Assembly (NCBI GenBank): GCA_002479245.1
Contig: DLMG01000212.1
Span: forward strand, 1 to 8,278
DNA length: 8,278 nt
From: Verrucomicrobia subdivision 3 bacterium UBA7542
GTDB taxonomy: Bacteria; Verrucomicrobiota; Verrucomicrobiia; Limisphaerales; UBA11358
Direction of reading: 5' to 3'
A model generated the notes under the pieces. It saw only the letters and a program-made list of their open reading frames with translations, was not told the DNA's origin and did no database searches. The translations under genes and the position numbers were made by a program. Positions 1 to 5,609 of this stretch are shown in pieces (the stretch's first letter is position 1; every line of letters begins with the position of its first letter).

Positions 1-50
1 GTTTATTTTCAACGATTGAGTCAACCCAGGGCAAATTAAAAGGACACGAT

Positions 51-1334
51 ATGATTGATTTTATTTACAAGCCAAAGGATTCGCGGATTTGGCGTTGGAA
101 GTTTCGCCAGCAATCCGAGGACAAAAAAATTGTGGATGTTTCACTCGAAACGTCTGACAAGCGATGTGCGGAGAAACGCCGGGACAAATTGCGGGAAGAA
201 AAACTCCACGAGCGAGACGGATTAATTTTGCCAAAGGCAGCAAGAGAAGCGGCACAACGCAGTTTGTCGGATCATTTGAATGATTTCCTTGGCGATATGC
301 GTCGTCGTGGGAAATCCGACAAATATCTGGCGAACATCGAATTTCGTGTGAGCCGATTGATTACGGAGTGCGGTTGGAAATTGGCGAAGGACGCAACGGC
401 AGATTCATTTCAAGCATGGCTGCGGGACCATCGGGAATTAAAAGATAAAACCGCGAACGATTATTTGGAGGCAGCCAGGTGTTTTTTCAACTGGCTGATA
501 AAACTCGGTCGCGCCGGCTCTAATCCCCTGCGGTCGGTGGAAAAGGCAAAAACAAAAGAAGGCAAAGCCGAGGAACGGCGGGCATTAAGCGATGATGAAA
601 TGCTGCGCCTGCTGGCCGTGGCAGGCGAACGCAAGCCGGTCTATTTGATGGCTGTTCACACCGGGCTTCGGAGTTCGGAACTGGCGGCGCTCAAATGGGG
701 TGATTTGCACTTGGATGCGGTCACTCCGTTCGTAAAAATTCGGGCTTCAACCACCAAGAATGGCAAATCAGCCGATATGCGTTTGCACCCTGAATTGGCA
801 GCAGCATTGCGGGATTTCAAAGGCAACGGGGTGTTGGATGATGAATTGGTCTTCAAGCGTATTCCGCGAATTGAGCGATTTCGCAGGGATTTAATCAAAG
901 CTGGCATTCCGCTCCAGGACACGCTTGGACGCAAAGCAGTTTTTCATTCGCTGCGTCACACGTTCGGAACTAATTTAGCGCGCGGGGGAGTGGCAAGCCG
1001 GGTGGCAATGACGCTTATGCGACATAGTGACCGGCGGCTGACAGATAAAATTTATACCGATGAAAACCTGCTTGGCACTTGGGCGGCGTTTGATGCGTTA
1101 CCAAACTATGCGGAACAAGCCTCACAAGGAGCCTCACACGAATTGGTCGCAGTCAGTCAAAACGGGTCATCGGCTGTCACAACGAATGGCGGGGGAAAAT
1201 CGAATAAAACCATTGCAGCCATTGACGAAAGACTCGCCATGACACCACTTGTCACCAGTGGTCATAATTATGAAAATGGCGGGAGCGGCGGGGCTCGAAC
1301 CCGTAACCTCTGCCGTGACAGGGCAGCGCTCTAA
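51..1334 (+). CDS. Tyrosine recombinase (integrase) of a tRNA-Asp-integrated element
   Basis: A 427-residue site-specific recombinase of the phage integrase/XerC-D superfamily, expected to catalyse integration and excision of the element it belongs to. Residues about 72-165 form the SAM-like core-binding domain; about 175-345 form the catalytic domain. The catalytic set is visible: R207 in HTGLRSSE, K236 or K239 in the beta-hairpin, H299 and R302 in HSLRH, H325 in LMRHSD, and nucleophile Y335 in KIYTD. The ATG at 51 has a good ribosome binding site (AAAAGGA at 38-44). Residues 346-427 are a low-complexity tail, and the last 18 residues plus the stop are encoded by the antisense strand of the adjacent tRNA-Asp. 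Base composition is visibly less GC-rich than the genes to the right, as expected for acquired DNA. Family assignment is secure; the biological C-terminus is less certain, because the tail depends on the integration junction. The rest of the element lies left of the window. Confidence 0.93.
   Translation: MIDFIYKPKDSRIWRWKFRQQSEDKKIVDVSLETSDKRCAEKRRDKLREEKLHERDGLILPKAAREAAQRSLSDHLNDFLGDMRRRGKSDKYLANIEFRVSRLITECGWKLAKDATADSFQAWLRDHRELKDKTANDYLEAARCFFNWLIKLGRAGSNPLRSVEKAKTKEGKAEERRALSDDEMLRLLAVAGERKPVYLMAVHTGLRSSELAALKWGDLHLDAVTPFVKIRASTTKNGKSADMRLHPELAAALRDFKGNGVLDDELVFKRIPRIERFRRDLIKAGIPLQDTLGRKAVFHSLRHTFGTNLARGGVASRVAMTLMRHSDRRLTDKIYTDENLLGTWAAFDALPNYAEQASQGASHELVAVSQNGSSAVTTNGGGKSNKTIAAIDERLAMTPLVTSGHNYENGGSGGARTRNLCRDRAAL
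1277..1334. other. Candidate attachment-site junction (attL/attR) in the tRNA-Asp 3' half
   Basis: Tyrosine recombinases of integrative elements commonly recombine within the 3' half of a tRNA gene and leave it intact, with the int gene next to it. Here the integrase gene directly abuts and overlaps the tRNA 3' end, so the crossover core should lie in this stretch, most likely between the CCA end and the anticodon loop. The matching direct repeat should lie at the far end of the element, left of this window, so exact limits cannot be seen. This is inferred from gene order, not from a visible repeat pair. Confidence 0.6.
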
Positions 1335-1354
1335 ACCAATTGAGCTACGCCCCC
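1277..1354 (-). tRNA. tRNA-Asp (anticodon GUC), CCA encoded
   Basis: A 78-nt cloverleaf folds on the minus strand. The acceptor stem GGGGGCG pairs with CGCTCCC (one G-T pair). U8 and A9 precede the D arm (GCTC/GAGC). The anticodon stem is CTGCC/GGCAG with loop CTGTCAC, giving anticodon GTC at plus positions 1317-1319. The variable loop has 5 nt and the T loop is TTCGAGC. Discriminator G73 is typical of tRNA-Asp, and CCA (1277-1279) is encoded. The T stem has one A49-C65 mismatch at its outer pair. The 3' end faces the integrase gene, so this tRNA is the probable integration target and remains apparently functional. Confidence 0.96.
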
Positions 1355-1369
1355 GCAATGGAGCCTGTA

Positions 1370-1398
1370 AGATTAAAAGAAGCTTCGGGAAGCGTCAA
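1370..1398 (-). promoter_or_regulatory. Sigma70-type promoter of tRNA-Asp
   Basis: On the minus strand, TTGACG (plus 1393-1398) and TAATCT (plus 1370-1375) are separated by exactly 17 bp. The -10 box ends 15 bp before the first base of the mature tRNA, which gives a short 5' leader for RNase P to remove. Both boxes differ little from the TTGACA/TATAAT consensus, and the position is right for a stable-RNA promoter. Confidence 0.75.
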
Positions 1399-1415
1399 GC
1401 GGCTTTAAAAAAATC

Positions 1416-1478
1416 CGGGCAGCAGACGCCAAGGAGGTGGGGGTGGGGAACCCCGCTGAAGAAACGTACTGCTACCCG
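1416..1478. repeat. G-rich inverted repeat
   Basis: CGGGCAGCAG (1416-1425) and CTGCTACCCG (1469-1478) are inverted copies with one mismatch, and three further bases pair inward past a one-base bulge. The loop contains a G-run block (1433-1448) and the small palindrome GGGGAACCCC (1445-1454). It lies immediately upstream of the tRNA promoter. Function unknown; it could be a dispersed repeat or a structured RNA/DNA element. Confidence 0.4.
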
Positions 1479-1556
1479 AATGTTTCAGTGTGACGTTTTT
1501 GTAACTTTTTGTCAATAAGTTCTCATTCACATCCAACCTGTCATTCTTAGCATATC

Positions 1557-1595
1557 TTGGCTTTACGACGCCAATTTTGGCTTTACAAAGCCAAA
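1557..1595. promoter_or_regulatory. Tandem TTGGC-N8-GCCAA dyads, possible operator
   Basis: Two 18-bp dyads, TTGGC-N8-GCCAA at 1557-1574 and 1577-1594, repeat with an exact period of 20 bp. The second is a nearly complete palindrome (TTTGGCTTT-AC-AAAGCCAAA, 1576-1595) followed by TTTTT. Two identical half-site pairs on one DNA face, about 130 bp before the kinase start, suggest a dimeric regulator binding site. A terminator is an alternative reading of the second dyad, but no gene on the plus strand needs one here. Confidence 0.4.
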
Positions 1596-1727
1596 TTTTT
1601 ACCATTTACAGTTTGCTTTTGCACTGTAGCGGCGGTCTGCAACCGCGCCATTGATTCCACCGGCACTCACAAAGCACCGCTGCAAAAAATGTGCAATGAC
1701 ATGCTGAAACTGGTATAAAGCGCGCCG

Positions 1728-2824
1728 GTGGCCGCGCTTGAATCCATTGCTTTGTTTCGCAATCTGGGCCGCGACGAATTGCAGGCGTTGCGCCTTATCG
1801 CCCAGGAACGGCATTTTGCCGCCGGTTGTGAAATATTCCATGAAGACGATCCCGGCAATGGCGTCTATTTCGTCAAAGATGGGCTGGTGGAAATTTCCAG
1901 CCTCGTCAGCGCCGGCCCCCGGCGCGTCCTTTCCCAACTTGGCCCCGGTGAAATTTTCGGCGAAATGGCCATGATCGAACATCGCCCGCGCTCGGCCACC
2001 GCCACCGCGGTCAAGGACACGGACGTTTATTTCCTTCCGCGCGGCGAAATGCTTTCGTTTCTCCAGCGCTCGCCCGCCCTGGCGTTCGGCCTGTTGCAAC
2101 ACATCAGCCACCGCCTCCGCGAATTCAACCATCTCTACCTCCGTGAAGTCGTCCAGGCCGAACGCCTGGCCGTGGTCGGCAATTTCGCCCGTTCCATCGT
2201 CCACGACCTGAAAAATCCGCTCAGCATCATCAGCCTCTCCGCCGAAACGCTTGACCGGCCCGACATCCGCCCGGAAGCGCGCGACCAGGCCCAGGCCCGC
2301 ATCCGCAAACAGGTCGAACGCATCAGCGATATGGTCGGCGACATTCTCATTTTCACGGACGGCAAACCGGCGGACGCGGAAATCAAACCCGCCAGTTATA
2401 ACACATTTGTTCTTGATTTAATCGCCGACCTCCGCGCCGAAGCGGAACTCAAGAATGCGCGCATCGAAATGCAAAACGAACCGCCCGCCATCCTCATCCA
2501 GTTCAATCCGCGCCGCCTCGGCCGCGTTTTCTCCAACCTCGTCCACAACGCCACCGACATGATGCTCAACGGCGGCACGATTTTTCTGCGCTTTCACTGC
2601 GACGAAAAGGAAATCGTCACCGAAATCGAGGACACCGGCCCCGGCATTGCGCCGGAAATCGCCGACCAGCTGTTTGAAGTCTTCGCCACGTTCGGCAAAG
2701 CCCACGGCACCGGCCTCGGCCTCTCGATCTGCAAAAAATCATTGAAGACCACAAAGGCCGCATCTGGGCGCGCAATGAACCGGGCCGGGGCGCCGTGTTT
2801 GCGTTTGCCCTGCCGCTGCCATGA
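1728..2824 (+). CDS. Soluble histidine kinase with N-terminal cyclic-nucleotide-binding domain; frameshifted near its C-terminus
   Basis: Residues about 3-125 are a CRP/FNR-type cyclic-nucleotide-binding domain; the phosphate-binding cassette [16 protein letters not shown] (about 78-92) keeps the Arg-Ser that contacts the ligand phosphate in CRP. There is no helix-turn-helix. A helical linker leads to a kinase core: H box [11 protein letters not shown] with phospho-acceptor H159, N box NLVHNA (270-275), G1 box DTGPGI (302-307), F box near 316-323, and G2 box GTGLGL (327-332). No membrane segment is seen, so it should be cytosolic and pass phosphate to an unlinked response regulator. After K337 the frame is wrong: the unshifted frame runs to a stop at 3012-3014 and encodes repeat DNA. 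Adding one A to the A6 run at 2733-2738, or shifting -1 there, yields a normal kinase C-terminus ending ALPLP at the TGA 2822-2824, total 365 residues. The start is GTG 1728, since an in-frame TAA lies at 1716-1718; no good ribosome site is visible. It may be a recoded gene, a pseudogene or a sequencing error. Confidence 0.8.
2733..2738 (+). other. A6 slippery run at the kinase frameshift
   Basis: In the zero frame the codons read TGC AAA AAA TCA. Re-reading the last A gives AAA AAA ATC ATT, which enters the frame encoding the conserved end of the ATPase domain ([10 protein letters not shown] and onward). A missing A in an ancestral A7 run, transcriptional slippage, a -1 ribosomal shift, or a homopolymer sequencing error would all fit. 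The heptamer C-AAA-AAA is not an ideal tandem-slip site. Confidence 0.7.
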
Positions 2825-2850
2825 GGAAGACGTGTTGCGTGGTCCATCAA

Positions 2851-3043
2851 GAATTCACCGGTGCAAGGGAACACTGTATCTATGCGACTGCCTAAACCGG
2901 CGGAGCGCGCCTGTCCCAGGCGCAGCATGCCCGGAAACAAAGACACGGTGGAATTGCGGCAAACGCTCCCGGGGGTTCGACCGGCTGCGGCTGGGACAGC
3001 CGCGCTCCGGATAAAGCGCTCAACTGCGCACGGAATTCACCGG
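2851..3043. mobile_element. MITE-like palindromic repeat flanked by 11-bp direct repeats
   Basis: The 11-mer GAATTCACCGG occurs at 2851-2861 and again at 3033-3043, bounding about 171 bp of non-coding DNA. Inside is a large inverted repeat: 2901-2926 pairs with 2984-3009 (24 of 26 positions), with a loop of 57 nt. The two ends also resemble each other weakly as inverted repeats (TGC near the ends and TATC about 20 bp inward). This arrangement fits a non-autonomous transposon with target duplication, or a dispersed palindromic repeat. It contains no credible gene and lies between the kinase and mutL. Confidence 0.45.
2861..2916 (+). repeat. Dispersed repeat, copy 1
   Basis: This 56-bp segment matches the reverse complement of 5469-5524 at about 49 of 56 positions by eye, with no gaps. 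The most conserved core is TGCGACTGCCTAAACC followed by GCGGAGCGCGCCTGTCC. It forms the left end of the palindromic element at 2851-3043. Confidence 0.8.
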
Positions 3044-3096
3044 CGACGCATAACCTGCTTGACGCAACACACAACACGCAACACGTTTTCCCCCAG

Positions 3097-5175
3097 ATGA
3101 ACCGCATCCACCTGCTTTCCGAGCAAGTCGCCAATCAAATCGCCGCCGGCGAAGTGATTGAGCGTCCCGCAAGTGTCGTGAAGGAACTCGTCGAAAACGC
3201 GCTCGACGCGCAGGCCGCGCGCGTGACCCTGGAAATCCAAGCCGGCGGACGCAGCCTCATCCGGGTGACCGACGACGGCACGGGCATGAGCCGTGATGAC
3301 GCGCTGCTTTGCCTCGAACGCCACGCGACGAGCAAAATTCAGAAAGCCGAGGATCTGGCGGCGATTGTCACGATGGGTTTTCGCGGCGAAGCCCTGCCCA
3401 GTATCGCCAGCGTCAGCCGCTTCACGCTCACCACGCGCGAGCGCGAAAGCGGTTCGCCCGAGGGCACGCAAGTTGTGGTGAACGGCGGGACCATTGCCGA
3501 AGTCAAGGCCGCCGGCAGCGCGACCGGCACGAATGTCGAAGTGCGGCAGCTTTTTTTCAATCTGCCGGCGCGCCGGAAATTTCTGCGCACGGAAGAAACC
3601 GAATCGGCGCACATTCAGCATTACCTCACGCTGGCTGCGCTCGCGTTTCCCGAAGTCGCGTTCACGTTCCAGAAGGACGGACGGCTCGTCTGGCAGTTGC
3701 CGGCGCAGAAATCTGGCGCGGCGGTTTCCAGCCGGCTCGACGCCTTGCGCGAACGGCTGCGGACGCTGCTCGGCGCGGAAAAGCTTTTGTCCGTAAATTT
3801 CACCGCCGCGCTCGACGAGTCAGTCAAGCCGGAAGAAACCGACATCTTTGAGACAGCACATCCTGAGAAATCTGCCGACAATCCGGACCTGTCACCTGTC
3901 ACCCGTCACCCGTCACTTAAAGTTTGGGGTTTCATCGGTTCGCCCGGGGTGTCACGCGCAACGCGTGAAGGCCAGCACCTGTTCGTCAACCGCCGTCCGG
4001 TCGAAAATCGCGGACTCAACTACGCGCTGCTCGAGGGTTATCACACCGCGCTGATGAAGGGCCGTTACCCGGTCTGCTGCCTTTTTTTGGAAATTGATCC
4101 CGCCGCCGTGGACGTGAACATCCATCCGGCCAAGCGCGAGGTGAAATTCCACCGTGAATTTGAAATCCGGAAACTTGTCGCCCAGGCGGTACAGGAAACA
4201 TTGCTTGCATTCCACGGCGGCGAATCCGCAGCCGCATCCAAGCGGCGGGGTGAGCCGCTCGGAGGGCAAAGCACCGCGGCGCCCAAACGGTCCGGCCCGT
4301 CAGCCGCTTCGCCTCCCCAAGCCAGTGTTGCCACCCCGGCATTGCCGAATTTCCCGGAAAAGCTGAAGCCATCACCGGCAATTGAACCGCCAAAATCTCC
4401 GGGCGAACAACCGCCATTACGAATGGGTTTCGCTCCGTCAGAACCAGTGACAAACGAACCAGCCATTCTACCCTCCATCCCTGTCGCGCCGAAGCAAAGC
4501 GAAGGCGGACTCCATCCTCCATCCTCGCCGGAAACCGTCCCCCCATCTGCCATCTCCCAACTCCCATCTCCTGGCGCCACTCCGCTGCTTAACGTCCCGC
4601 TCCGGCTCGTCGGCGTCATCGGCAAACTTTACGTCGTGCTCGAATCCGACCGCGGACTCGTCCTGCTCGACCAGCATGCCGCGCACGAGCGGATTCTGTT
4701 CGAGCAGATGTTGAACCGGATTGAGTCGGGCGGTTCCGCGCCGTCGCAAAAGCTGCTGCTGCCGGAGACCATCGAACTGCCGGCGCGTGACGCGAATTTC
4801 CTGCGCGAACAACTGGCCTCGCTCACGCGGCTCGGCGTTGGGCTGAGCGAATTTGGCGAGCGCACGTTCCTGCTCGACGCGTTGCCGCCGTTCGTAAAGA
4901 CCGCCGACACGCGCCGGTTCGTGCTCGATCTGGTGGACGAATTGAAGGCGGCGGGTCGCGAGGTGAATCTGGCGCGGCTGGGCGAGCACACCATTGCCAA
5001 GACCGTCTGCCGCCATGCGGTGAAGGCCAATGACCCGCTGGCCGGCGCGGAACTGGAGAATCTCGTCGAGGACCTGCGCCGTTGCGCGATGCCTTACACC
5101 TGTCCACACGGCCGCCCGACGCTGATTGAAATGAATTACCGCGAACTGGAGAAAAAGTTTGGAAGAACGCAGTAA
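3097..5175 (+). CDS. mutL: DNA mismatch repair protein MutL, endonuclease-type
   Basis: MutL couples mismatch recognition by MutS to strand incision and removal. Residues 1-about 220 are the GHKL ATPase: KELVENALDA with catalytic E30 and N34, DDGTGM (59-64), ERHATSK (74-80), GFRGEAL (94-100) and GTNVEVRQLFFNLPAR (144-159). The transducer domain (about 221-370) ends in the conserved VDVNIHPAKREVKF. A Pro/Ala/Ser-rich linker spans about 372-498. The C-terminal dimerisation/nuclease domain (about 500-692) has DQHA-X2-E-X4-E (D525 to E536), the CRHAVKA motif (638-644) and CPHGRP (669-674), the set found in MutLs that nick DNA themselves and absent from the E. coli type. The start at ATG 3097 matches the family (next residues NRIHLLSEQVANQIAAGEV), although no Shine-Dalgarno is seen. 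A roughly 30-residue insertion at about 242-272 and the linker contain heptanucleotide tandem repeats. It stands alone, with no mutS nearby, and is followed by a terminator. Confidence 0.97.
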   Translation: MNRIHLLSEQVANQIAAGEVIERPASVVKELVENALDAQAARVTLEIQAGGRSLIRVTDDGTGMSRDDALLCLERHATSKIQKAEDLAAIVTMGFRGEALPSIASVSRFTLTTRERESGSPEGTQVVVNGGTIAEVKAAGSATGTNVEVRQLFFNLPARRKFLRTEETESAHIQHYLTLAALAFPEVAFTFQKDGRLVWQLPAQKSGAAVSSRLDALRERLRTLLGAEKLLSVNFTAALDESVKPEETDIFETAHPEKSADNPDLSPVTRHPSLKVWGFIGSPGVSRATREGQHLFVNRRPVENRGLNYALLEGYHTALMKGRYPVCCLFLEIDPAAVDVNIHPAKREVKFHREFEIRKLVAQAVQETLLAFHGGESAAASKRRGEPLGGQSTAAPKRSGPSAASPPQASVATPALPNFPEKLKPSPAIEPPKSPGEQPPLRMGFAPSEPVTNEPAILPSIPVAPKQSEGGLHPPSSPETVPPSAISQLPSPGATPLLNVPLRLVGVIGKLYVVLESDRGLVLLDQHAAHERILFEQMLNRIESGGSAPSQKLLLPETIELPARDANFLREQLASLTRLGVGLSEFGERTFLLDALPPFVKTADTRRFVLDLVDELKAAGREVNLARLGEHTIAKTVCRHAVKANDPLAGAELENLVEDLRRCAMPYTCPHGRPTLIEMNYRELEKKFGRTQ
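3887..3914 (+). repeat. Heptanucleotide tandem repeat (ACCYGTC)x4 inside mutL
   Basis: Four contiguous 7-bp units (ACCTGTC, ACCTGTC, ACCCGTC, ACCCGTC) lie in the part of mutL that encodes an insertion in the transducer domain (about residues 264-273). Seven is not a multiple of three, so gain or loss of one unit would break the frame. Confidence 0.85.
4511..4570 (+). repeat. Heptanucleotide repeats in the mutL linker: (TCCATCC)x2 and (CCATCTC)x4
   Basis: TCCATCC occurs twice in tandem at 4511-4524. At 4543-4570 there are four 7-bp units, CCATCTG, CCATCTC, CCAACTC, CCATCTC. They encode part of the Pro/Ser-rich linker (about residues 472-492). The units are related in sequence, which suggests repeat DNA that became part of the coding region. 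Confidence 0.8.
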
Positions 5176-5183
5176 ATTGTGAA

Positions 5184-5223
5184 TCCCATTGTTCTTCAAC
5201 TCGCCAGTGGGAATTTGTTTTTT
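5184..5223 (+). terminator. Rho-independent terminator of mutL
   Basis: Eight bases (TCCCATTG, 5184-5191) pair with CAGTGGGA (5205-5212), including one G-T pair, around a 13-nt loop. A T-rich tract with TTTTTT follows at 5214-5223. It begins 8 bp after the mutL stop. Confidence 0.65.
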
Positions 5224-5374
5224 GTCGGCTTGGTTATGATGAATGACCGGCTTCCGCAAAGACCGTGACGATTCGATGTAAAGTGCAAGCTCCGTTGTCC
5301 GCGCTGCCATTACTTCATGAGCTGCTCGGATTTTGATTTTGCGGGTTAAGTTGGGGCGCAGCCCGATATTGCTT

Positions 5375-5443
5375 GGAGCGCCGAACTCCGATTCGGCACG
5401 AAGTTCATGTTCGTGAAAACGCCGGGTCGGAGTCCGGCGCTCC
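5375..5443. repeat. Nested palindromic repeat
   Basis: The arms 5375-5397 and 5421-5443 are inverted copies at 20 of 23 positions (two of the three differences allow G-U pairs in RNA). Inside, CACGAA (5397-5402) and TTCGTG (5410-5415) form a second hairpin with a 7-nt loop. The outer core GGAGCGCCG-ACTCCGA looks like a dispersed intergenic repeat family, but other copies cannot be checked here. Confidence 0.65.
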
Positions 5444-5468
5444 GTCCGGGATGTCTTGTCACCGCGCC

Positions 5469-5524
5469 GGACAGGCGCGCTCCGCTGGTTTAGGCAGTCG
5501 CAGGGATACAACGTTCCATTGCGC
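5469..5524 (-). repeat. Dispersed repeat, copy 2 (inverted relative to copy 1)
   Basis: The reverse complement of this 56-bp segment matches 2861-2916 at about 49 of 56 positions. The two copies therefore flank mutL in inverted orientation. Here the large palindrome partner arm seen beside copy 1 is absent; the nested palindrome 5375-5443 lies next to it instead. Confidence 0.8.
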
Positions 5525-5547
5525 CCGGCAGGCAGAATCCTGCAATA

Positions 5548-5563
5548 AATGTTTTACAACATT
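5548..5563. promoter_or_regulatory. Short palindrome upstream of the pseudopilin gene
   Basis: AATGTT-TTAC-AACATT is a perfect 6-bp inverted repeat, 47 bp before the preferred start of the pseudopilin gene. It could be an operator or a small RNA hairpin. The position is the only support. Confidence 0.25.
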
Positions 5564-5609
5564 CAATACACCGTGGTAAGCCATGGTCATTCGTTGCCGG
5601 GCAAATTCG

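Larger units (their letters stand above)
1355..1727. other. Non-coding spacer between tRNA-Asp and the kinase gene
   Basis: No convincing gene is present in these 373 bp. They hold the tRNA promoter, a G-rich inverted repeat (1416-1478), an AT-rich stretch (about 1490-1620) and the tandem dyads at 1557-1595. A small hairpin, GCGGT-N5-ACCGC, follows near 1630-1645. A weak promoter-like pair, TTGGCT (1577-1582) and TACCAT (1600-1605) with 17-bp spacing, overlaps the second dyad and could serve the kinase gene; this is tentative. Confidence 0.6.
5176..5609. other. Repeat-rich non-coding spacer between mutL and the pseudopilin gene
   Basis: No gene is supported here. The stretch holds the mutL terminator, a nested palindrome (5375-5443), copy 2 of the dispersed repeat (5469-5524), a short hairpin GCAGG-N6-CCTGC (5528-5543) and the palindrome AATGTT-N4-AACATT (5548-5563). 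The segment 5224-5370 shows nothing recognisable. No clear promoter for the pseudopilin gene was found. Confidence 0.6.

Noticed and set aside
1249..1518. Plus-strand open frame of 89 codons across tRNA-Asp
   Set aside because: Its only familiar peptide is the antisense translation of the tRNA, a frequent source of spurious proteins; the rest is low-complexity spacer.
1576..1600. Hairpin plus T run as a Rho-independent terminator
   Set aside because: No plus-strand gene ends upstream of it; the closest plus-strand gene stops at 1334, and the dyad is one of a tandem pair, which suits a binding site better.
1599..2204. Minus-strand open frame of 201 codons opposite the kinase
   Set aside because: It lies entirely opposite the recognised nucleotide-binding and linker regions and has no recognisable domain.
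2825..3014. C-terminal extension of the kinase in the unshifted frame
   Set aside because: It translates the palindromic repeat and diverges from the kinase family right after the A6 run, so it is not counted as an authentic domain.
3037..3621. Minus-strand open frame of 194 codons opposite the mutL ATPase
   Set aside because: It is the shadow of highly conserved ATPase motifs on the other strand.
4468..5511. Long minus-strand open frame (347 codons) over the end of mutL and the spacer
   Set aside because: It is antisense to a certain mutL gene, matches no family, and its start lies inside dispersed repeat copy 2. GC-rich codon bias explains the open frame.
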